From: Deltaproteobacteria bacterium
Lineage (GTDB): Bacteria; UBA10199; DSSB01
Assembly: GCA_021772695.1 (NCBI GenBank)
Contig: JAJFLL010000022.1
Span: 1-9,479 of the forward strand
Direction of reading: 5' to 3'
Length of the DNA: 9,479 nt
Position numbers and translations under genes: made by a program
In this document: positions 1 through 5,908 of the stretch, in pieces
Layout: every line of letters starts with the position of its first letter
Position numbering within the stretch: position 1 is the stretch's first letter
The notes under the pieces: model-generated
Databases searched by the model: none
What the model was told of the DNA's origin: nothing
Seen by the model: only the letters and a program-made list of their open reading frames with translations

Positions 1-1123
1 TTTTCGAGGGGGTCGAGGCCGTTAATAGTCGGACCGGAACCTCTAATGGAGAAAAATGACGTTGAAATACCTTGGCATGTTGTTCCGCTAATATTTCCGT
101 AGGGGCCATGATGGCAGCTTGATGGTTATTTTCAATGGCCAACAAGGCAGCGACCATTCCCACCATGGTCTTGCCACTTCCCACATCACCCTGCAGCAAG
201 ACATTCATGGGTTGGGGTAAAGTCATTTTTTGGGAGATGGTATCGATGGATTTCATCTGACTTTGTGTGAGCTCAAAAGGCAGATTCTTTAAAAACCGAT
301 TTCGCAGTTTTATTTTAGGCAGATGGGCAAAACCCTGTTTTTCAATAAATTGTCGCCTTTTTAATCCTAGGCCTAATTGAAGGTAAAAAAACTCCTCATA
401 GGCGAGTCTATGATGCCAAACGCTACCATGCCTTTCTAACTCGGAATGAATCGCATTCCTGGGCGGTTGATGAAGAGAAAACAGAGATTCATGGCGGCTC
501 GGGTAGTGGTAATGAGAGATAATCTCTTGAGGTAGGGTCTCTTCGGCATGGTCCTGTAATTCAGGCAAGAGGCCATGGATGATCCGATGTAAGGTACGTT
601 GTTGCAGCCCTTCGGTACTGCGATAGATAGGTAAATAGCCTAAAATTTCATCCACATTATTTTCATCGGCGAATTCCGACATCAAATGTACTTCTGGATG
701 AACCATCTGCCAGTTACCTCGGTAGAGTGTTGTCTCCCCGAATAATAAGAATTTCTTACCTTTTTGAAAACGTTTGAGATGATAGGCCCTGTTATATCTA
801 AACCACTTGGCCAACAGATGACCCTTGCCATCGGTAAAAATGACCTCGAAAATTCTTTTACCTCTTCGGCCGATGGTAACTTCACCAGCGGCGGCAACTT
901 CGGCCAAGGCCACGGAGGTTTTACTAACCGTTAAGTGGTTTAATGAGTCGATCTCCCGGCGGTCTAAATACCGAAATGGCAGATGATATATCAAATCTTC
1001 AAAAGTGAAGATCTCTAATTTGGCCAATAAGGGGCTTAATCTGGGACCCACCCCCTTGGCAAATTGAACCGGGGTATTCCACCATTGGTCACTATTCATT
1101 TTTGATACGGGTTTTGAAGTCAT
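1..1123 (-). CDS. recG: ATP-dependent DNA helicase RecG, N-terminal part (cut by the window edge)
   Basis: RecG remodels stalled replication forks and branch-migrates Holliday junctions in the cytoplasm. Translating the minus strand gives about 374 open residues that run off the left edge. Near the start is TPVQFAKGVGPRL, the usual beginning of RecG, then LIYHLPFRYLDRR. The wedge/OB-fold region follows at roughly residues 75-135. The helicase part begins with LPFELTQSQ at about residue 281, then Walker A GDVGSGKT at about 312-319 (bases 167-190) and MAPTEILAEQH, all typical of RecG. The DEAH box and C-terminal half lie outside the window. The protein has a short N-terminus without the long extension some RecG proteins carry. 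Two in-frame ATGs are possible, at 1123 and 1099. Neither has a visible Shine-Dalgarno, and the first touches the U-tract of the preceding terminator, so the exact start is uncertain. The family call is firm. Confidence 0.95.
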   Translation of the reverse strand, partial: MTSKPVSKMNSDQWWNTPVQFAKGVGPRLSPLLAKLEIFTFEDLIYHLPFRYLDRREIDSLNHLTVSKTSVALAEVAAAGEVTIGRRGKRIFEVIFTDGKGHLLAKWFRYNRAYHLKRFQKGKKFLLFGETTLYRGNWQMVHPEVHLMSEFADENNVDEILGYLPIYRSTEGLQQRTLHRIIHGLLPELQDHAEETLPQEIISHYHYPSRHESLFSLHQPPRNAIHSELERHGSVWHHRLAYEEFFYLQLGLGLKRRQFIEKQGFAHLPKIKLRNRFLKNLPFELTQSQMKSIDTISQKMTLPQPMNVLLQGDVGSGKTMVGMVAALLAIENNHQAAIMAPTEILAEQHAKVFQRHFSPLEVPVRLLTASTPSK

Positions 1124-1155
1124 AAAAAAAGGCCCAACGCCAGGGGCGTTGGGCC
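1124..1155 (-). terminator. Rho-independent terminator of the OmpA-family gene
   Basis: A perfect 11-bp inverted repeat (1131-1141 with 1145-1155, arms GGCCCAACGCC and GGCGTTGGGCC) encloses a 3-base loop. On the minus strand it is followed by seven T residues (1124-1130). It begins about 30 bases after the stop codon of the OmpA-family gene, so it ends that transcript. The T-run is directly followed by the first possible ATG of recG. Confidence 0.93.
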
Positions 1156-1183
1156 TCAAGATAAAGAACCTCGTCCCGAATTC

Positions 1184-2518
1184 TTACTTGGAATTCACCT
1201 TGAATTCCACGCGACGATTCTTTGCACGACCTTCGGCCGTGGTGTTTGTGGCGATCGGACGAGATTCGCCAAAACCAGCGGTGTCAAGAATGCCGGCAGG
1301 CACCTGTTTGTTGGTCAGGTAATTGCGGACAGAATTGGCACGACGCTCAGAGAGTCGCATATTGTAGTTATCGGATCCGATCGAGTCGGTATGCCCTTCG
1401 ATCAGCACATTGCTGATACTGTTCAAGTTAGACTTGATGATAGAGGCAACGTCATCGAGGATAGGATACGATTGAGGCCGGATGACCGCACGGTCAAAAG
1501 CGAAGTGAACCATCTGATCGATGGTGATTTTTCGCGCTTCGACTTCAGGCGGAGCTTCGCAAGCCGGGCACGGAGCGGGAGCCCAATTGTAGTTCAAGCC
1601 CAAGAAGGCTCGCCAATCGGGGGATTTGATACCGATGGTTAGACCGGCACCACCACCAACGTTTAAGTTGAAGTTGTCGGTCAACTTAATACGGAAACCA
1701 CCGCGGGCTTCGGCAGGCACTTGCACTTCGTTATCGAAGAAGTCACGAAGGATAGGATCCATCTGACCTTCAGCGATGAACGATAAGCGCTCAATAATTT
1801 TAATCGAAATACCCAAGCTAACGAGTAATTGATTACCGAATTTCACGTTATTCAGGTCAACTTTACCATTGGCACGGAAGCCAAGGTTTAAAGCCAATTT
1901 TACCCGTTCATGGATATTGAAATCGATGACAACCAAGGCACCACCACTGAGGCCACCGTTACCGGCGAACACTGAGGAAGGACCAGAAGGAAGATAAACA
2001 AAGGGGATCAAAGCGATACCCAATAGTCGATCTTCGTTGTCACGAAGACGGAATTTAAACTCGATTCGAATATCACCCAAGTTGGTTTGGGGATCGAAGG
2101 TCGTGAAGGTGTTGTCAACGAAAACGGCAGGATTGCCGTAAGCGACAACAGGATTCACGTCATTCCAGAAAATGACTGGAATATCGACGCCCACGGACAA
2201 CCAATCGGTGATACCGTAGGTTCCGTAGAAGTTACCGGTGATGGAGTTATCAACGATACCCGCTTGACGGACCCCTGGAGGGGCGCCCACTTCGATGGGA
2301 TTACGAGCCCAATCTAAGTAGAACCCTGCATTCCAACCACCACGGGCAATGTTAGGCGCCCGATAGACCGTAAAAAGGTCGGTGTTGTTGGATATAGCAG
2401 GATTGAAGAGTATTGAAGAGAAGCCGTTCGATAGGGCAGCCTGCGAAGTGGCCGGAGCCGCTAAGCACGCCATCATCCCTAGCGCCAGGCTAATGGATTT
2501 GAGACGTTTGATCATCAT
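1184..2518 (-). CDS. OmpA-family outer-membrane protein (beta-barrel plus peptidoglycan-binding domain)
   Basis: A 444-residue envelope protein likely to anchor the outer membrane to peptidoglycan. Residues 1-27 form a signal peptide (basic start MMIKRLK, hydrophobic core, cleavage probably after SQA). Residues of about 28-312 are rich in alternating hydrophobic strands and Gly/Asn turns, as in a beta-barrel. A Pro-rich linker with CPAC (Cys317, Cys320) follows. Residues of about 330-444 are an OmpA C-terminal domain: HFAFDRAVIRP, then GHTDSIGSDNYNMRLSERR, then GFGESRPIATN and GRAKNRRVEF. Asp378 and Arg393 have the same spacing as the diaminopimelate-binding Asp/Arg pair of E. coli OmpA. The start at 2518 is supported by AAAGGGGA 8 bases upstream; a second ATG follows at once. 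The gene has its own promoter and terminator. The OmpA domain is certain. That the N-terminal half is a pore or structural barrel is inferred. Confidence 0.93.
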   Translation of the reverse strand: MMIKRLKSISLALGMMACLAAPATSQAALSNGFSSILFNPAISNNTDLFTVYRAPNIARGGWNAGFYLDWARNPIEVGAPPGVRQAGIVDNSITGNFYGTYGITDWLSVGVDIPVIFWNDVNPVVAYGNPAVFVDNTFTTFDPQTNLGDIRIEFKFRLRDNEDRLLGIALIPFVYLPSGPSSVFAGNGGLSGGALVVIDFNIHERVKLALNLGFRANGKVDLNNVKFGNQLLVSLGISIKIIERLSFIAEGQMDPILRDFFDNEVQVPAEARGGFRIKLTDNFNLNVGGGAGLTIGIKSPDWRAFLGLNYNWAPAPCPACEAPPEVEARKITIDQMVHFAFDRAVIRPQSYPILDDVASIIKSNLNSISNVLIEGHTDSIGSDNYNMRLSERRANSVRNYLTNKQVPAGILDTAGFGESRPIATNTTAEGRAKNRRVEFKVNSK

Positions 2519-2681
2519 ACTTCTATCCCCTTTCCAGGATAAGGTTCGACACTAAATTTAACTTTGGTGTTTGTAGCTTTATTCCAAGTCCTTTTGGAAA
2601 GCCCCTATACCAATAGTTTTAGAAGATTTCCAAAACAGCATTATCCCTCAGACCATAGGTCGACCCAAGGGGTTGTACTTC
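2519..2681 (-). promoter_or_regulatory. Long 5' leader of the OmpA-family mRNA
   Basis: If transcription starts about seven bases past the -10 hexamer, the leader is about 160 nt, long for a bacterial gene. It contains small inverted repeats: GACC-ATA-GGTC (2651-2661) overlapping the palindrome GGTCGACC (2658-2665), ACCC-AAG-GGGT (2663-2673), and TTCCAA-6-TTGGAA (2582-2599). The first helices share bases and cannot all form together. The ribosome binding site AAAGGGGA is at its 3' end. I recognise no known riboswitch or leader family. The rest of the leader shows nothing else. Confidence 0.45.
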
Positions 2682-2687
2682 CGGCGG

Positions 2688-2745
2688 AGTCTAAACGTGG
2701 TACAGGGGTGTGTCAAACAAAAAATAAGTAAAATTTTCAATGTGA
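2688..2745 (-). promoter_or_regulatory. Sigma70-type promoter with A/T-rich upstream element for the OmpA-family gene
   Basis: On the minus strand a perfect -35 TTGACA (2711-2716) is followed by a 17-base spacer and the -10 TAGACT (2688-2693, four of six consensus bases). Directly upstream of the -35 is an almost pure A/T block (about 2717-2742), resembling an UP element contacted by the RNA polymerase alpha subunit. This fits high expression of an abundant outer-membrane protein. A weaker alternative (TTGGAA, 18 bases, TATAGG; 2604-2633) lies nearer the gene. Confidence 0.75.
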
Positions 2746-2805
2746 TCCTGGTATTTTTTGCTTGATTTATATTTTTTTTAACTAGGGATTTCCGTAAAAA
2801 CGTAC
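2746..2805. other. A/T-rich intergenic spacer
   Basis: This piece lies between the terminator of the FG-GAP gene and the promoter of the OmpA-family gene. It contains A/T-rich stretches, including a run of T on the plus strand near 2772-2779, and no open reading frame or recognisable site. Together with the flanking terminator, promoter and leader it completes the 357-base gap between the two genes. Confidence 0.5.
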
Positions 2806-2845
2806 AAAAAAACCCGCGTTTTCAGAAAATCAGAAAACGCGGGTT
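2806..2845 (-). terminator. Rho-independent terminator of the FG-GAP protein gene
   Basis: A perfect 13-bp inverted repeat (AACCCGCGTTTTC at 2811-2823 and GAAAACGCGGGTT at 2833-2845) encloses a 9-base loop. On the minus strand the stem runs into seven T residues (2806-2812). It starts about 30 bases after the stop codon of the 804-residue protein gene. The plus-strand side has no T-run, so it acts in one direction. Confidence 0.93.
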
Positions 2846-2875
2846 AAAAATAACCTGTACAATGCTTTCGTGGAT

Positions 2876-5290
2876 TTAGCCTTGGCGACCTACCTTGGCG
2901 TAAACTCGCTTCCCGAGAAATAAACTCATCAGGAATAAAAATCCGAGAATTATATTTCCAGAATTTGCAGCATTCGAACCACGTTGTAATGAACAACTAC
3001 CTAGTCCACTACCTTCGGCTTGCGCTTGAAGCTTAACCAATTCCGCGGGGCATTTCAGGTCTTGTCCACCGACGTTTTTGACAACGTAGTTGAACTTAAA
3101 CTCTTCCTTTTGGAAAGCAGTGGGTCCTAATTCGAAGGCGCCGGTGATACAAGGACCTTCGGCGCTGATACCTTTATAGGTAAAGGCTTTATCATCACCA
3201 ATGCCTAATAGGTCAGGACCAGCAACTTGTTCCCACTCAATGGTGGATCCAAAGGTTACCGCTTTATCAGCCATTTCAGGAGGCACGCAAAGCGAGAAGG
3301 GCTCCCGAGGCCAAACGGTGGATTTTACCGTGTCGACTGGACAATTCGCGGTTCCGGGAACCGGGCAATTTTCCAAATCCACATTCAAGGTACCGGTATA
3401 GGTACCACCACCGTTGTCTTTTGCGATTACTTGAACAGTGAACTTTTTCTTGTCACCGGGGACTTTAACCGCGCCTTCCCAACTGGGTGCAGCCGGGGTG
3501 GTCACTACCTCTAAAGTGGCATCAGGAGAGCTCACTTCACAGCTAGTAATTTCATTGCCACCATTGGCCTTACATTGAAAACTGATGGTGCTGCTATTAC
3601 AGTCCACATCACCGAAGGTGACTTCTGGATCGAAGTTTAAGTAGACCAAAATACCATCACATAATTGCGGTACCGCATCGGTAATGGAAGTTCCACCCAG
3701 CCGCGTATCGGCTTTTTCGGATACGTAAGCCCCGCGCAGGGCATAGTCTGAAGTGCCAAGAGTCCGGGTTTCTTGAAAAGAATCCGATGTATTCATCACC
3801 CTGGCGGCAGACTCAGCTTTTTCTAAAGGAGCCACTTCTAACTGATCCCGTTGGACTACCCAGATGGCACTATCCGCAGAGTCCCTGGGAATAGTATCAC
3901 GCTTCACACAAATATTTCCCACCAAGCCGGGATATTGGCTCACGTGGCTCACGTCTAAAGCGTCACTGGTATACTTGATATTATTGCGAGTGGCATTTCC
4001 AAAACTATTTGCCGTCAAGATGATGTCTAAGCGTCCGTCTTGGTTTTCATCTTGATACTGAATAAACATGGGAGGATAGGGCTTAGAATCCAAGACCCGA
4101 ACCGTATCGAGGTCTACCTTAAAGGTATCGCTACCATGGTAGACTCGGACGGCTTTTCCACCCCATTCGGCCACGGCCAAATCGTATTTACCATCACTGT
4201 CGACGTCACCGACGGCGGTGCGGGTGGGGTAATTGAGACCGGGTTCACCGGTGCGGGTTATGGTTTGTTCCACATTAAAAGTTTTACCACCCGCAGCGAG
4301 GTTTTTCAGGATGATGACTGGACCACCGGTGCGTTTCGCGACCTGCCCTTCCTGAATGATTTGCAACATGCAGGTCATGACCAAATCGCTGAAGCCATCG
4401 CCGTTGGCATCTTGGGCCTCAAGGCCAAAGGGGATGGTACAATTCTTATATTGATTGGCCATGTCTTCGGCGGCGTTGAAGGCATGGATATCAGGACCCG
4501 GGTTTTGATTGAGCAATATGGAAACAATCCCTGGATTACCACTGCCATGAAACGTGGACCCAATGGCCACATCGAGTTTATTATCTTTATTAAAATCGGC
4601 CACGGCGATGGAAAAAGGTGTCATCTTATCGAGCCGTACGGATTTAAAGGCTCCAAAGGGACTTGCGCCACCGGTGCCGGTGCCAGGAAAGAAGATGTAA
4701 TCGCCCTGGTTGGCTTCGAGGTGATCCCAAGTAATCAAGGCCAGATCGTCTTTACCGTCGCCGTTGAGATCGGCAACCCGACCAAAGACGGGATGCAGCT
4801 GATTTTTGGGTTCATCGGGGGAAACCGTGGAGTCTTTGAGCGCTCTTACCGAGGCTTCACCACCCACACAGCTTTGTCCGTTATAATCATAGCAAACCTT
4901 GAAATGAACTAGACCTAAGGAGATCACGATAATATCGTCAGTGCCATTACCATCGAAATTACCGTGGAGCACCTGCCAGGTCATGGCACCGGAATGAATA
5001 AAGTTGGTATCAAAAAAGGTATTAGGACCGGCCTCTTCCCATTTATTGAGGTTTTTGGCCCCAATGACAAAACGACCGTTGGCAGGCACCGACGCATCAA
5101 TGGGATCTCCGCCCAAAAATTCGTAGGCGCTAAAATCCCCGGGAATAAAAATAGGCGCGGTTTTTTCGCCCACTTGGAAGGTATTGGTTATTTTAGGCCC
5201 AACCCAAGAGGACCAGGGGGTGGCTGCCCAAGTGGGAGCCGAAAGGCCCAACACAATTATAAATAGGAAGAACCTTAATAGGCTTTTCAT
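2876..5290 (-). CDS. Secreted FG-GAP/VCBS-type repeat protein with a MYXO-CTERM-like sorting tail
   Basis: An 804-residue surface or secreted protein of unknown specific function. Residues 1-22 are a signal peptide (MKSLLRFF, hydrophobic core, cleavage probably after TWA). Residues of about 105-430 carry six calcium-loop FG-GAP motifs of the form DxNxDGxxDL, at about 113, 174, 232, 294, 362 and 414. Their spacing of 50-70 residues fits a beta-propeller, as in integrin-alpha-like proteins. Residues of about 540-755 are Cys-rich and Ig-like in feel, with no family recognised. The C-terminus has GSCSLQRG (Cys766), a hydrophobic helix at about 779-793 (IILGFLFLMSLFLG) and basic residues, the layout of MYXO-CTERM and related sorting signals. 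The start at 5290 is fixed by AAGGAG six bases upstream. Own promoter and terminator make it a single-gene unit. FG-GAP fold and secretion are firm; sorting by an intramembrane protease is inferred. Confidence 0.9.
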   Translation of the reverse strand: MKSLLRFFLFIIVLGLSAPTWAATPWSSWVGPKITNTFQVGEKTAPIFIPGDFSAYEFLGGDPIDASVPANGRFVIGAKNLNKWEEAGPNTFFDTNFIHSGAMTWQVLHGNFDGNGTDDIIVISLGLVHFKVCYDYNGQSCVGGEASVRALKDSTVSPDEPKNQLHPVFGRVADLNGDGKDDLALITWDHLEANQGDYIFFPGTGTGGASPFGAFKSVRLDKMTPFSIAVADFNKDNKLDVAIGSTFHGSGNPGIVSILLNQNPGPDIHAFNAAEDMANQYKNCTIPFGLEAQDANGDGFSDLVMTCMLQIIQEGQVAKRTGGPVIILKNLAAGGKTFNVEQTITRTGEPGLNYPTRTAVGDVDSDGKYDLAVAEWGGKAVRVYHGSDTFKVDLDTVRVLDSKPYPPMFIQYQDENQDGRLDIILTANSFGNATRNNIKYTSDALDVSHVSQYPGLVGNICVKRDTIPRDSADSAIWVVQRDQLEVAPLEKAESAARVMNTSDSFQETRTLGTSDYALRGAYVSEKADTRLGGTSITDAVPQLCDGILVYLNFDPEVTFGDVDCNSSTISFQCKANGGNEITSCEVSSPDATLEVVTTPAAPSWEGAVKVPGDKKKFTVQVIAKDNGGGTYTGTLNVDLENCPVPGTANCPVDTVKSTVWPREPFSLCVPPEMADKAVTFGSTIEWEQVAGPDLLGIGDDKAFTYKGISAEGPCITGAFELGPTAFQKEEFKFNYVVKNVGGQDLKCPAELVKLQAQAEGSGLGSCSLQRGSNAANSGNIILGFLFLMSLFLGKRVYAKVGRQG

Positions 5291-5296
5291 AACTAT

Positions 5297-5302
5297 CTCC
5301 TT
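5297..5302 (-). promoter_or_regulatory. Strong ribosome binding site of the FG-GAP protein gene
   Basis: AAGGAG on the minus strand, six bases before the ATG at 5290. It decides the start codon and suggests efficient translation. Confidence 0.85.
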
Positions 5303-5315
5303 AATGAAGTCCAGA

Positions 5316-5333
5316 GGCGGGTAAGTCCCGCCC
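5316..5333 (-). promoter_or_regulatory. Hairpin near the 5' end of the FG-GAP protein mRNA
   Basis: GGCGGG and CCCGCC (5316-5321 and 5327-5332) enclose the 5-base loop TAAGT. By the predicted promoter it would start a few bases into the transcript and end upstream of the Shine-Dalgarno. No T-run follows, so it is not an intrinsic terminator for the upstream operon. A 5'-terminal stem like this can protect an mRNA from decay; that role is inferred. Confidence 0.5.
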
Positions 5334-5346
5334 AGAGCGCCTTTGA

Positions 5347-5375
5347 AGCATATCGTCTTCGAGTATCAATGTAAA
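5347..5375 (-). promoter_or_regulatory. Sigma70-type promoter of the FG-GAP protein gene
   Basis: On the minus strand, -35 TTTACA (5370-5375, five of six consensus bases), an exact 17-base spacer and -10 TATGCT (5347-5352, four of six). The predicted start is near 5340, giving a leader of about 50 nt before the ATG at 5290. This makes the FG-GAP gene independent of the amino-acid operon upstream. Confidence 0.7.
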
Positions 5376-5485
5376 CACCCGTGAATAAAGCATTTTTTGT
5401 GCGCCGCGCCATGGAGTGCGTGGAGGCACCAAATCCCATTGCCCCGTTATAGAAGGCTATCGGCTCAAAACCCCTGTAAAGTTGC

Positions 5486-5905
5486 TCAGTTATTACCCGT
5501 GGGCTCTAAATTCAGAAAGGGTCTGATCTTATCCAAGGTGGCCTTACCGATACCTGGTACCCCTTGGAGGTCTTCCAGGGAGGTGAAGGGCCCCTGGCTC
5601 TGACGATAGGTCACGATCCCCCTCGCCTTTCCCAGACCAATGCCAGGCAAGGCGGTCAGGTCGGAAACACGCGCCGTATTGAGGGGAATTTTCATTCCCA
5701 GGACCCGACGAATCGGGCCGGTAAGTTGAGAATGGTTTAAGCTTGGCCATGGAGGTGCTTGGCGAAGTGGGCGCGGAACATCCCGCCACATGGCCACTAG
5801 AGCCAAGACAGTGCCCACGGTAGCCACTAACAGCGATCGGTTGCGATTGGGAGTCACCTCTCCCATATCGGAGCGAAGTCTGATAAAAGTTGTGCGGGAT
5901 ACCAT
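5486..5905 (-). CDS. comEA: ComEA-like helix-hairpin-helix DNA-binding protein
   Basis: A 139-residue protein with a polar, Arg-rich N-terminus, one hydrophobic segment at about residues 25-40 (LLVATVGTVLALVAMW), a Pro/Arg-rich stretch to about 72, and a C-terminal pair of helix-hairpin-helix motifs. The first is LNTARVSDLTALPGIG (about 75-101), the second LEDLQGVPGIGKATLDKI (about 110-127). This is the ComEA architecture: a membrane-anchored protein that binds double-stranded DNA outside the inner membrane during natural transformation. The start at 5905 lies 3 bases after the cimA stop and has no Shine-Dalgarno of its own, so translation probably depends on ribosomes finishing cimA. Met14 or a GTG at codon 17 are possible later starts. 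The fold is certain. A role in competence is inferred, since such proteins are also found in species not known to take up DNA. Confidence 0.87.
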   Translation of the reverse strand: MVSRTTFIRLRSDMGEVTPNRNRSLLVATVGTVLALVAMWRDVPRPLRQAPPWPSLNHSQLTGPIRRVLGMKIPLNTARVSDLTALPGIGLGKARGIVTYRQSQGPFTSLEDLQGVPGIGKATLDKIRPFLNLEPTGNN

Positions 5906-5908
5906 CGT

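Noticed and set aside
682..897. 71-codon minus-strand frame inside recG
   Set aside because: It overlaps the RecG OB-fold region in another frame. RecG motifs continue on both sides in the true frame, so this is a shadow.
1179..1207. Three GAATTC sites within about 30 bases at the end of the OmpA-family gene
   Set aside because: Two come from ordinary codons of the conserved C-terminus and the third is just past the stop. No repeat structure or function follows.
1391..2317. Several short plus-strand frames opposite the OmpA-family gene
   Set aside because: Antisense shadows of a well-supported gene, with no ribosome sites or recognisable domains.
2604..2633. Second promoter for the OmpA-family gene (TTGGAA, 18 bases, TATAGG)
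   Set aside because: Each hexamer matches only four of six consensus bases, and a much better promoter lies upstream. Kept only as an alternative in the main promoter entry.
4040..4912. Long 290-codon open frame on the plus strand opposite the FG-GAP gene
   Set aside because: It lies wholly inside a gene with a signal peptide, recognised repeats and a ribosome site. Its repeated GQIVFT-like stretches are just the reverse reading of the DGxxDL motifs, and it has no start signal or known family.
5444..5463. Possible terminator hairpin (ATAG-AAGG-CTAT with flanking CCG/CGG) after the ComEA-like gene
   Set aside because: The stem is short with a bulge and no T-run follows on the minus strand, so I cannot call it a terminator. 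Read-through into the FG-GAP gene remains possible.
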